Part shown: positions 1 through 8,926 of the stretch, one piece after another
How the letters are laid out: the number at the start of each line of letters is the position of its first letter
Numbering within the stretch: the first letter of the stretch is position 1
DNA from: JBGOUV01 sp041477815
Lineage (GTDB): Bacteria > Acidobacteriota > Terriglobia > Bryobacterales > JACQDG01
Length of the DNA: 20,274 nt
NCBI GenBank assembly: GCA_041477815.1
Contig: JBGOUV010000074.1
Coordinates: forward strand, 1 to 20,274
Direction of reading: 5' to 3'
Program-made: the position numbers and the translations under genes
Notes under the pieces: generated by a model
What the model was told of the DNA's origin: nothing
What the model saw: the letters and a program-made list of their open reading frames with translations, nothing else
Database searches by the model: none

Positions 1-40
1 CCCAGCCGGAGTGAGCCTTCAGGCCGAAGGCGACCTTCAT
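1..40 (-). CDS. N-terminus of an uncharacterised protein, cut by window edge
   Basis: On the minus strand an ATG at 40-38 opens a frame reading MKVAFGLKAHSGW that runs off the left edge, so only 13 codons are visible. A strong Shine-Dalgarno (GGAGGG, 53-48) lies 7 nt before the ATG, which is the main support for a real start. From memory, the KAHSGWA start resembles small uncharacterised proteins of soil bacteria, but 13 residues cannot establish a family. The start lies 73 nt beyond the inner end of the attC-like site at 114-177. In the orientation suggested for that site, this gene would be the first gene of the next cassette or the flanking chromosomal gene. Function unknown. Confidence 0.45.
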   Translation of the reverse strand, partial: MKVAFGLKAHSGW

Positions 41-113
41 GGCGTGGCCCTCCGCGGAGAGCCCGGATTCTGTTCAGCCATCCGTTTGAATCCCCTGGTT
101 CAGGCCGGCCGAT

Positions 114-177
114 GCCTAACGTGATGGCGTTCAGCGGCGGCCGCTTTTGCGCCGCCCGCTGCAACGCCTTGTTAGGT
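114..177 (-). other. integron attC-like recombination site
   Basis: The outer boxes GCCTAAC (114-120) and GTTAGGT (171-177) fit the integron consensus RYYYAAC/GTTRRRY and pair over 7 positions, one of them a G.T wobble. Inside them GGCGTT (126-131) pairs with AACGCC (163-168), and CAGCGG (132-137) pairs with CCGCTG (156-161), leaving a single extrahelical base at 162. The stem continues with bulges to a TTTT loop (145-148). Unpaired spacers (121-125 and 169-170) separate the R and L boxes, as in real attC sites. The 64-bp length is within the known attC range. Because the extrahelical base lies in the right arm, that arm is probably L'', so the site would read on the minus strand (R'' at 177-171, R' at 120-114). 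Integrase recognises this folded structure rather than the sequence. Confidence 0.82.
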
Positions 178-428
178 GCGTTCCTCGGAGCTGAGGCTGT
201 TAATATCTACCGTTCCCACGAAACAAGTATACCTCGCTGCCACTTTCCCAGGTCTTCTCACCGTGATGGCTAACGACTGGGGCGCTCAACCGCGAGCGAC
301 GCAGGGTAGCCCAGTCTGCTCAGGTCGATTACCTGTTCCAAGGGATGTTCGCCATGATCCGGCTGCTCTTGAAGTCGAGTGGACGAGGCGGCTAACCCTT
401 CCCACCGGGGACAGAGGTCTTGGCGGGC
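178..428. other. non-coding stretch, possible gene-less cassette DNA
   Basis: No convincing gene is visible between the attC-like site and the end of the DUF1501 gene. The open frame on the plus strand (176-472) lacks a ribosome binding site, has unremarkable low-complexity composition and runs into the DUF1501 gene antisense, so I do not accept it. The minus strand has only short frames. A nested inverted repeat is present: GACTGGG (275-281) with CCCAGTC (310-316), enclosing CGCTC (283-287) with GAGCG (294-298). The word GGCTAAC, which fits the attC R'' consensus, occurs at 268-274 and 390-396, but neither copy has a matching partner box. Confidence 0.4.
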
Positions 429-1818
<1,390 letters not shown>

Positions 1819-1829
<11 letters not shown>

Positions 1830-4386
1830 AGAGGAAGTCGTTGGAAGCGAGCAGGGTCCGGTAGTAACTGGTGAGGGCGAGGGTATGGTCGCCGGGGAAG
1901 CGGGCGATGTATTCGCGCGCCTGAGCGAGTTCGGTGGAGGCGGGGGGACGATTGAGTATCCGCCACCAAGCGCGCTCTACATCGTCGCCGAACTTAGCGG
2001 CGATATTTTTGGCGCGCTGCTCGACCGAGGGGCTGTTCATCATGTAGAGAGCTTGCGGGGCGTTGTTGGTCTGGGTGCGGCCGTCGCCGGAGGTGGAGGC
2101 GTCGCCGAAGTCGAACAGGTTGAGGAGAGACGAGAGGTTCGAGCGGCGGAGCGGAAGATAGACCAGGCGGCGCGGCACCGTGTCCGGGCTGATGCTCTTG
2201 CGGCCTTCGGCGAACTCTTTATCGGTGCCGGCGCCTTCCTGGAAGGTGCCACCCATGGCCAGGTCCAGCGTGCCATCGATAAAGAGCATGGAGTCGCGAA
2301 TCTCTTCGACGGTGAGGCGGCGCTGCGGAAAGCGGGTCCACAGGCGGTTATCGGAATCCTGCTGGAGGGATCGGACGGGCGCGAGAGCGCTCATCTGATA
2401 GGCATCCGAGAGCAGGATGACACGGTGCATGGCTTTGACGGACCAGCCGCTGTCAATGAACTTGCGGGCCAGCCAGTCGAGGAGGTCGGGAGGCGTAGGT
2501 CTGTCGCCGAGTTTGCCGAAGTTCGACGGCGTGCGCACCACGCCTTCGCCGAAATGCCACTGCCAGATGCGATTGGCCATCACGCGGGCGGTAAGCGGGT
2601 TGTCCGGGGAGGAGATCCAGTGGGCCATCTCCAGGCGCCCGCTGCCGCGCGTGATTTCGGACTGTTGGCCGCCGGCGAGGACCAGGGGAAAGCGCTTGCC
2701 CACCTGGTCGCCGAGTGTATCGGCATTGCCTCGGAGAAAGACGTGGCCGTCTCGGTCGGGATAGGGGGCCTCGCCCTCCGAGACCGCGCAGGCCAGCGGA
2801 GGCTCGGGTGGCGCGGCGGCCTGGAGAGCCTTCCTCTCCGCGTGGCGCTCGGCGAGCAAGGTGTCGCGTTCCTTTTCCGGCAGCCCAAAAGGGCCCTTGG
2901 CGGCGGTGACTTCGGTGTAGAAGCGGTTGTCCCCGGCGAGGTATTTGCGCTCCTGGTTCTGGCGGCGCTCCTCGGTGTGGGCGATAAAGTCGGCCTGATA
3001 GCGGCGGGCGGCGGCGGCCTTGTCCTCGGCCTGGTAGAAGTCTTCAAGCTGCGGCCGGCGCTCTTCGATGGGCTTCAGATATTCGGCCCAGCGGCGGACG
3101 ACTTCGGCCTGCAAGCTTCGCTGAGAGGCGGCCTGTTCGGGAGTCAGCGAGCCGTGATAGACATCGTAGGCGGCCAGCAGGTAATCGGCGAGACGGGGGG
3201 CGAGCGAGTCGGCGTAGCGGGCCTGTTCTTTCGCCAGGACGGCGTCGATCTCCTTTTGCTTGGCCTCGACTAGTTTTTTGTGGGCTTCCCACCGGCCGGC
3301 GGCGGCTCGATCAACCAGGGGCACAAAGTAGAGCTGCGACACAGTGCCTTCGAGCTTGGACCACTGGCGGGTATTGGCAAAGATGGAGGCGAGCGCGTAG
3401 TAGTCCTTGGTGGAGATGGGATCGAACTTGTGGTCGTGGCAGCGGGCGCAGGCGATGGTGAGGCCGAGGAAGGCCTTGCCGGTTACGTCGATCTGCTCGT
3501 CCACCGCGTCGTAGAACATTTTCACCTTGTCCTGTTCGGCGATGAGTTTGGGACCGAGAGCGAGGAAGCCGGTGGCGACGATGCCGCGCTGGTTGACGGA
3601 CTCCCCGGGCGGAGGCGGCAGGAGGTCGCCGGCGATCTGCTCGCGCACGAACTGGTCGTAGGGGAGATCGCGGTTGAAGGCCTCGATCACGTAGTCGCGA
3701 TAGCGCCAGGCGTGGGGGTAGCGGTGATCCTCGTCGACGCCGGTGGAGTCGGCGTACCGGGCGACATCGAGCCAATGGCGGCCCCAGCGCTCGCCGTAGC
3801 GGGGAGAGGCGAGGAGACGATCCACTACTTTGGCGAAGGCATCCCGCGAAGTGTCGCCGACGAAGGCGCGGATTTCCTCTTCGGTGGGGGGGAGGCCGGT
3901 GAGGTCAAAGGTCGCCCGGCGGATCAGGGTGAGCTTATCGGCGCGCGGCGCGGCCTCCAGTCCTTGCTCCTGGCGGCGCGCGGCGAGGAGAGAATCGATG
4001 GTGGCCGAGGCCGGAGCGTGCAGCGGCTGAAAGGACCACCAGCCGGGAGACGGCGCCTTTTCCACCGAAGAGCCGGCGGGCCAGGGCGATCCCAGGCGGA
4101 CCCATTCCTGGAGCGCGGCGATCTCAGCAGGCGGGAGCTTGGCGCCGGGCGGCATCTTGATTTTGCCGTTGTACTCGATGGCGGCGAGAAGACGCTGCGG
4201 TCCCGGACTCTTGCGGAAGCCCTCGGCGGAGAGCAGATCGAAGCCGCCGAGCTGGAGTTTGGCTCCGTGGCACTCCTGACACTTGGCGGCGAACAGCGGG
4301 CGGACGCGGGCTTCGAAGAACTGTTCGGCGGCGGGCTGGCCCCTGGCGGCCAGAGCGGCCAGCAGGAAGAGCGCAAGGCTCCGCAT
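1819..4386 (-). CDS. PSD1 protein: planctomycete cytochrome C domain + DUF1549 + DUF1553
   Basis: 855 aa from the ATG at 4386. That start is chosen because a Sec-type signal peptide (MRSLALFLLAALAARG) follows directly and a TATAAT lies just upstream at 4407-4402. A longer frame from 4467 would include that promoter and overlap the divergent gene. Domain order is: a haem-binding planctomycete cytochrome motif CQECH (36-40) with the MPPG segment; DUF1549 (about 130-350) with the hallmark CARCHDHKFDP beginning at C313, a second CXXCH; a variable, charged middle region; and DUF1553 from about residue 590 (HWISSPDNPLTARVMANRIW), including RRLTVEEIRD. It is probably a periplasmic haem protein. It is the first gene of the operon with the DUF1501 partner. 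The reaction is unknown. Confidence 0.93.
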
Positions 4387-4401
4387 CGTGAGCACTTCGA
4401 T

Positions 4402-4407
4402 ATTATA
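4402..4407 (-). promoter_or_regulatory. -10 box of the PSD1-DUF1501 operon
   Basis: The minus strand reads a perfect TATAAT here, 15 nt before the chosen ATG of the PSD1 gene, which would leave a very short leader. I see no good -35 at 16-18 nt spacing. The overlapping plus-strand hexamer TATTAT (4401-4406) could serve the divergent gene at 4460. Confidence 0.45.
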
Positions 4408-4459
4408 CGCCTTCACCAAGGCACAGCGGCCGGCGGAAGGCATGCTACCATAGACAACA

Positions 4460-4783
4460 ATGGTCACTCGGATACAGCAGAAGGGAACTGGAACAGCGGG
4501 ATACTATTCCTTGTCCCAGGCCGCCCGAGTCTTGGGTGTGCACTACGAGACAGCGGCCCGCTGGGCGCGTTCGGGCAAGCTGGCGGCGGTGCGACTTTCC
4601 CGCCGCAAGGTGCTGGTGCCTAAGGAAAAATGCGCTGCCATTCTCTCCAGTGGACCCGGCGCTGTGTCCGAAGTCGGCACGATCCAGCGCTGGCTGCCGC
4701 TCATCGGGACTTTGACTCCCCGGGAAGCAGCCCGGCTGAGGGAGCTCGCGAACGATTTTGAAAAGGTGGAGGACGGGGACTGA
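4460..4783 (+). CDS. MerR/excisionase-type helix-turn-helix protein, probable antitoxin of the PIN gene
   Basis: 107 aa. Residues 15-56 (YYSLSQAARVLGVHYETAAR, then WARSGKL and SRRKVLVPK) form a winged helix-turn-helix of the excisionase/MerR_17 type: a 'sequence-directed' HTH followed by a beta-hairpin wing. The C-terminal third (RWLPLIGTLTPREAARLRELANDFEKVED) is helical and acidic, as in antitoxins that occlude a toxin. The ATG at 4460 is the only Met/Val start ahead of the HTH that fits; no Shine-Dalgarno is visible. The stop at 4781-4783 lies one base before the GTG of the PIN gene, which fits a two-gene toxin-antitoxin operon with the DNA-binding gene first. Likely role: autorepressor and antitoxin (inferred from context). 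Confidence 0.75.
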   Translation: MVTRIQQKGTGTAGYYSLSQAARVLGVHYETAARWARSGKLAAVRLSRRKVLVPKEKCAAILSSGPGAVSEVGTIQRWLPLIGTLTPREAARLRELANDFEKVEDGD

Positions 4784-4784
4784 G

Positions 4785-5199
4785 GTGGCAACATACCTGC
4801 TGGACACCGACCATCTCTCCTATCTGCAAGAACGACATCCCGGGGTCATAGCTCGTTTGGGCGCACTTCATCCCGGAGACCGGGTGCTGACCTCGGTCGT
4901 GGCGGTGGCGGAGTTGCTCCGCGGGGTCGGTGCTTCCCAGGGGCCGCCGGCGGCGCGAGTTGCTGGACCTGTACGGCCAAGTCATCGCGAGTATGGATGA
5001 AGTCTTGCCGCTGGACCGCGCCGTCGCCGAAAGATTCGCCCAGATTGACGTGGCCCTGCGCAAGAAGGGCCGGCCCATACCCGTCAACGACGTGTGGGTG
5101 GCCGCCCTTAGCGTGGTGAAGGGGACCGTCTTGGTTAGCGCCGACGCCCACTACTCGTTTGTGGATCACCTGCGACTCGAGAACTGGACGGCTTCCTAG
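4785..5199 (+). pseudogene. VapC-like PIN-domain ribonuclease toxin, frameshifted
   Basis: One PIN domain is split over two frames. The first part, from GTG 4785 with a purine-rich GGTGGAGG upstream, reads VATYLLDTDHLSYLQERHPG and continues to AELLRGV. It then loses similarity and stops at about 5000. The second part is in the +1 frame and reads RRRRELLDLYGQVIASMDE on to NDVWVAA and SADAHYSFVDHL, ending at 5199. The shift lies at about 4925-4947, near the runs GGGG, CCC and GGGG. All the acidic residues expected of a PIN nuclease survive across the two halves (D of LLDTDH, E of AELLRG, D of VNDVW, D of SADAHY), so the break is recent or is a sequence error. The intact form would be about 137 aa, normal for VapC, and would cleave RNA using Mg2+. 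Confidence 0.8.
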
Positions 5200-5223
5200 G
5201 GGCAGGCAGGCCCAGGACGGTCT

Positions 5224-5994
5224 CTAAGGACTCGCGACCAGCCGGCGGATCTCCTCCATGCCGTAATCCACCTTCATATCGAACACCCGCTTGCCCAGCT
5301 CCGCCGACGCCCGCCGCGGGTCGCCGACGATGCCGTTATCCGGGCGGCCGAGGACGATGCGGTCTTTGCGGACGTAAGCATCGCCGCCCAGATACATCAG
5401 CTCCGAGGTATCGGGGATGCTGGCGTGGGTGCCCACCGGAAGGTTCTGCTGCTTCAGCCAGGCGTTGAAGTCGTCGCGGGCCTTCTTGTAAACGGAGCCG
5501 CAGAAGTAGACGTGCACGCCTTGCGGGGTGTATTTGGCGTCCAGGGCCTCGGCCAGCTTCTCGAGTTCCGCCTGGCCGCCGCCGTGGTCGCCCAGCAGTA
5601 CGATATTCTTGAAGCCGTTGGTGACCATGCTGGCGACGACCGCTTCGTTCACCTTGGCGTAGAGGTCCGGGGGCAGGTCGACCGATCCGGGCCACTGGGG
5701 GTTGAGGTGCGAGCCGGCCGGGGAGAAGGCCAGCACCGGGGCGACCAGGGCGTTGCCCAGGCGGCGGGCGATGGCCTCGGCGGTGCGGCGGGCCATGAAG
5801 GTATGGCCGCCCAGCACGGCGTGCGGGCCGCGCTGCTCGGTGCCGCCGTTGTAGACCAGCACCGTGGTCTTGCCCTGTTTGTGGATGGCGTCGTGGATTT
5901 CGGCATGGGTCAGGAGTTCGATCTCGACCGGGTCCGGCTTTTGGGCGAGGCAGAGCGTGGAGGTCAGCAGCAGGAGAGGAGCAAGGAATTTCAT
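5224..5994 (-). CDS. secreted creatininase-family protein (divergent metal site)
   Basis: 256 aa from the ATG at 5994, chosen because a Sec signal peptide (about 1-17, ending TLCLA) begins there; GGAG (6009-6006) lies 11 nt upstream. The upstream in-frame extension to 6201 has no coding character and runs under the divergent gene. The creatininase fold is recognised from GGTEQRGPHAVLGGH (50-64), ARRLGNALVAPVLAFSPAGS (76-95), LLGDHGGG (133-140) and HASIPDTSEL (190-199). In classical creatininase the metals are bound by a Glu, a His two residues on, and an Asp eleven residues on. Here these positions are E53, R55 and H64, so two are changed. It belongs to a divergent exported subgroup of amidohydrolase-like proteins. 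Creatinine is unlikely to be the substrate. It is divergent from the DUF3500 gene. Confidence 0.85.
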   Translation of the reverse strand: MKFLAPLLLLTSTLCLAQKPDPVEIELLTHAEIHDAIHKQGKTTVLVYNGGTEQRGPHAVLGGHTFMARRTAEAIARRLGNALVAPVLAFSPAGSHLNPQWPGSVDLPPDLYAKVNEAVVASMVTNGFKNIVLLGDHGGGQAELEKLAEALDAKYTPQGVHVYFCGSVYKKARDDFNAWLKQQNLPVGTHASIPDTSELMYLGGDAYVRKDRIVLGRPDNGIVGDPRRASAELGKRVFDMKVDYGMEEIRRLVASP

Positions 5995-6018
5995 AGGCGC
6001 ACCGGCTCCGATCATACT
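5990..6018 (+). promoter_or_regulatory. possible promoter of the DUF3500-esterase operon
   Basis: TTCATA (5990-5995) and CATACT (6013-6018) are separated by 17 nt, a standard sigma-70 spacing, and lie before the start at 6047. Each box is only a partial match. The -35 box overlaps the start codon of the divergent creatininase-family gene. Confidence 0.25.
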
Positions 6019-6046
6019 AAACTGACAGGCTGGTGAAAGGATGTGT

Positions 6047-7111
6047 ATGCGCTGGAACGGACGGAGTTCGTTGGTCATCGTATTTACCATGTTGTTGGGC
6101 GCCGCCGCGGCGGATGACACCGCCGGGGGAGCCGCCGGTCTGGCGGAGGCCGCCCAAGGGTTCCTGCTGGCGCTGCGGCCGGAGGTCCGGCAGCAAGCCA
6201 CCTTTGCCTTCGATCATGCGGAGCGGAAGGATTGGAGCAACGTGCCCCACTTCGCTCACCCGCGCGTAGGCGCCCGGTGGGGGGATCTGACCGACTCCGA
6301 GCGCATCGCCGCGCACCGGCTGCTCCAGGCCGGTTTGAGCAGCCAGGGCTATCTCAAGGCGTCCAGTATCATGCGCCTGGACGATCTGCTGGCGGAGATT
6401 TCCGACCGTAAGGACCGGTTCGGCTCCGGCATGTACTTCTTAGATGTATTCGGGAAGCCGGGTGAGGACGCGCGCTGGGGCGTGCAGGTGGACGGCCACC
6501 ATCTGGCGGTGCATTGGACGGTGGTGAATGGAGCCCTGGCGACGACGCCGGCGTTTCTGGGAACGGAGCCATCCGAGGCGGCGGCCGGAAAATATGCCGG
6601 CTGGAGGATTCTGGGAGCGGAGACGGACAAGGGGCTGGCGCTGGTGAGGTCCTTGTCCGAGAGCCAGCGGAAGGAAGCGATTCTGGCGGCCAAATTGCCG
6701 CCGGACATCTTCACCGGTCCGGGCCGCGACGACGCCTTGAAGACGCCGGCGGGGCTGCCGGCGGCCAAGATGAACGCGGCGCAAACCGCGCTGCTGGGGT
6801 CTCTGATGGACGAGTACCTGGGCAACCATACCGCGGCGGTGGCCCAAGCCTACTGGCGGCGGATTCGCGCCGACGGGTGGGGCCGGGTACATTTCGCCTG
6901 GATGGGGCCGGTCGAAAAAGGCCAGCCCATCTACTACCGCGTTCACGGACCCTCGATCTTGATCGAGTACGACAACTCGGTGCGCCCGGGGACGGACCGC
7001 AACGATCTGAACCACATCCACTCGGTATTGCGCGTGCCTGGGAACGACTTTGGCGAGGATCTGCTGAAGAAGCACTACCAGAAGACGGCGCACGGAGGGG
7101 GGCGACCGTGA
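6047..7111 (+). CDS. DUF3500 family exported protein
   Basis: 354 aa from the ATG at 6047. A second ATG at 6041 is in frame, but GAAAGG (6035-6040) abuts it, whereas it sits 6 nt before 6047. The N-terminus has a signal peptide (SLVIVFTMLLGAAAA). DUF3500 features seen are: an early FDH followed by W.N.PH; SERIAAHRLLQAGLSSQGY; GVQVDGHHLAVHWTVV; PAFLGTEP; and a conserved end with FAWMGPVEKGQPIYYRVHGP, SILIEYDN, NHIHSV and LLKKHY. The many conserved His, Asp and Glu residues suggest a metal-dependent or binding protein, but no activity is established for this family to my knowledge. Its stop overlaps the GTG of the esterase gene (GTGA at 7108-7111), so the two are probably co-translated and may act on the same extracellular material. 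Confidence 0.9.
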   Translation: MRWNGRSSLVIVFTMLLGAAAADDTAGGAAGLAEAAQGFLLALRPEVRQQATFAFDHAERKDWSNVPHFAHPRVGARWGDLTDSERIAAHRLLQAGLSSQGYLKASSIMRLDDLLAEISDRKDRFGSGMYFLDVFGKPGEDARWGVQVDGHHLAVHWTVVNGALATTPAFLGTEPSEAAAGKYAGWRILGAETDKGLALVRSLSESQRKEAILAAKLPPDIFTGPGRDDALKTPAGLPAAKMNAAQTALLGSLMDEYLGNHTAAVAQAYWRRIRADGWGRVHFAWMGPVEKGQPIYYRVHGPSILIEYDNSVRPGTDRNDLNHIHSVLRVPGNDFGEDLLKKHYQKTAHGGGRP

Positions 7112-8916
7112 AAAACCGTCTGCGCCTCGCACTCGCCTTGCTGGGGCTGGCCGCCACGGCAGCGGCGCAGTCCAACCCCTCCTACCACCCCACTGACCAG
7201 GAGAAGCGGCAGATCCGCGCGAAGATGGCCGAGCTGGGCCGTCTGCTGGAGGGACTGCGCGGGAAGCCGCTGGTGGAAGACGTCGAGATCTATCACAAGG
7301 CCGCGCAATGGATACTCCGCCACGAGGCGGAGGAGTTCTTCCGGCCCGAGTACGTGGGGCATACGCTCACCAGCCTGGACCGGGGCATCGCCCGGGCCAA
7401 AGAGCTGGCGGCGGGGCGGCCGAGCTGGAGCCGCCAGAAGGGAAGGCTCAGCCGGGCCTATCGGTCGCGGGTGGATGGGAGCGTGCAGCCTTACGGGCTG
7501 GTCATTCCCGATTCCTACGACGGCGCACGTCCGGTGCGCCTGGACCTGGTGCTGCACGGGCGCAACGCCACCCTGACCGAGGCCAGCTTCCTGGCCGCGC
7601 AAGACGCGCCGAAACCGATCCCGCCGGGGCAGGACTTTATCCAGCTCGAAGTCTACGGCCGCACCAACAACTCCTACCGCTGGGCCGGCGAGACCGACGT
7701 GTTCGAGGCCCTGGCCGCGGTCGAGAAGCAATACAAGATCGATCCGGACCGCATCGTGCTGCGGGGATTCTCGATGGGCGGCGCCGGGGGCTGGCACCTG
7801 GGGTTGCACCACCCCGACCGTTGGGTGGCGGTCGAGTCCGGGGCCGGGTATACCGAAACGAAGCGCTATGCCAAGCTAGCGGACCTACCCTCCTATCAAG
7901 AGGCGGTACTGCACATCTACGACGCGGTGGACTATACCCTCAACATGTGGAATGTCCCGATGGTGGGCTACGGCGGCGAGGACGACGCGCAGTTGCAGGC
8001 CTCCCTCAACATCCAGGAGCAGTTGGCCCGGGAAGGACTGGCGCTGCCCGATCTGCGGGCGCTGTTCCTGGTAGGGCCGAAGACGGGGCACCGCTTTCAT
8101 CCCGACAGCAAGAAGGAGTCCGACGCCTTCCTGAACCGCATGGTGGCGGCCAGGCGGCGGGCGCCGGAGCGCCTCCGCTTTGTCACTTATACGACCGAGT
8201 ACAACCGCTGCTTCGGCTGGACGGTGGAGGCGCTGGAGAAACACTACGACCGGGCGGAGGTGGACGCGCGGGGCCGGGAAGTACGGACCAGGAATGTCGC
8301 GCGGTTGAAGCTGGAGGGCGCGGCCGGCGAGGTCACCCTGGACGGGCAGAAGGTGCGAGGCTCCGTCTTCGAGAAGAAAAATGGCCGCTGGGGGGCCGCC
8401 GCGCCGCTTCCGGGGCTCCGCAAGATCCACGGCCTGCAGGGGCCGATCGACGACGCCTTCCGCGACTCCTTCTTGTGCGTCCGTCCCCAGGGGAGTTCCG
8501 CGCCGCTGGACCTGTTCGCCACGGAGTGGGCCAAGTGGATGCGCGGGGAACTGCCGGTGAAGGACGCGGCGGCGGTGACAGCCGAGGATATCGCCAACAG
8601 GCACCTGATCCTGTTCGGAAATCCCGGGAACAACCGGATGATCGAAAGAGTGGTGGGACGCTTGCCGCTGCAGTGGACGCGGGAGACCATTACGATCGGG
8701 TCGAAGAGCTTCCCGGCGGCGGAGCATGTGCCGGCCCTAATCTATCCCAACCCCCTCAATCCGAAGCGCTACGTGGTGCTGAATAGCGGTCATACCTTCC
8801 ACGAGTCCGAGTTTCGGGGGACCAACGCGCTGCTCTACCCGCGGCTGGGGGACTGGGCCGTGCTGAGAGGGGATCAGGTGGTGGCCGCCGGCCTGTTCGA
8901 CGACCATTGGAAGTAG
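7108..8916 (+). CDS. secreted alpha/beta-hydrolase esterase / prolyl-oligopeptidase-like protein
   Basis: 602 aa starting at GTG 7108, with a strong Shine-Dalgarno GGAGG (7094-7098) 9 nt upstream and a signal peptide (LRLALALLGLAATAAAQ). A longer upstream frame from 6514 is only the shifted shadow of the DUF3500 gene. The catalytic domain covers about 120-350: LDLVLHGRN (oxyanion region), the nucleophile elbow GFSMGG with S222, a probable acid in YGGEDD (E291/D292/D293) and a His in KTGHRFHP (H328). This gives the Ser-Asp-His order of esterases such as acetyl-xylan and feruloyl esterases. The C-terminal 250 residues contain an ILFGNPGNN motif and a beta-rich part, common in large acidobacterial homologues and of unknown role. 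Substrate not determinable; a plant-polymer ester is a reasonable guess. Confidence 0.88.
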   Translation: MKNRLRLALALLGLAATAAAQSNPSYHPTDQEKRQIRAKMAELGRLLEGLRGKPLVEDVEIYHKAAQWILRHEAEEFFRPEYVGHTLTSLDRGIARAKELAAGRPSWSRQKGRLSRAYRSRVDGSVQPYGLVIPDSYDGARPVRLDLVLHGRNATLTEASFLAAQDAPKPIPPGQDFIQLEVYGRTNNSYRWAGETDVFEALAAVEKQYKIDPDRIVLRGFSMGGAGGWHLGLHHPDRWVAVESGAGYTETKRYAKLADLPSYQEAVLHIYDAVDYTLNMWNVPMVGYGGEDDAQLQASLNIQEQLAREGLALPDLRALFLVGPKTGHRFHPDSKKESDAFLNRMVAARRRAPERLRFVTYTTEYNRCFGWTVEALEKHYDRAEVDARGREVRTRNVARLKLEGAAGEVTLDGQKVRGSVFEKKNGRWGAAAPLPGLRKIHGLQGPIDDAFRDSFLCVRPQGSSAPLDLFATEWAKWMRGELPVKDAAAVTAEDIANRHLILFGNPGNNRMIERVVGRLPLQWTRETITIGSKSFPAAEHVPALIYPNPLNPKRYVVLNSGHTFHESEFRGTNALLYPRLGDWAVLRGDQVVAAGLFDDHWK

Positions 8917-8926
8917 CGGTTCCCCC

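Noticed and set aside
61..113. Possible tRNA T-arm-like GGTTCA/TGAATCC segment
   Set aside because: No acceptor stem or anticodon arm can be drawn around it.
268..396. Two GGCTAAC words as a possible second attC
   Set aside because: Both are in the same orientation and neither has a paired GTTAGCC box with L-box complementarity at the right distance.
4387..4467. Upstream extension of the PSD1 frame to 4467
   Set aside because: It would contain the TATAAT at 4407-4402, precede the signal peptide and overlap the divergent HTH gene.
5995..6201. Upstream extension of the creatininase-family frame
   Set aside because: It runs under the divergent DUF3500 gene and would bury the signal peptide at 5994 inside the protein.
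6514..7107. N-terminal extension of the esterase frame
   Set aside because: This part is the DUF3500 gene read in another frame; GTG 7108 has a strong ribosome binding site and a signal peptide.
7308..8786. Plus-strand open frame of 492 codons within the esterase gene
   Set aside because: Shifted shadow of the esterase; Gly/Arg/Ala-rich with no motif, while the esterase frame has the full catalytic triad.
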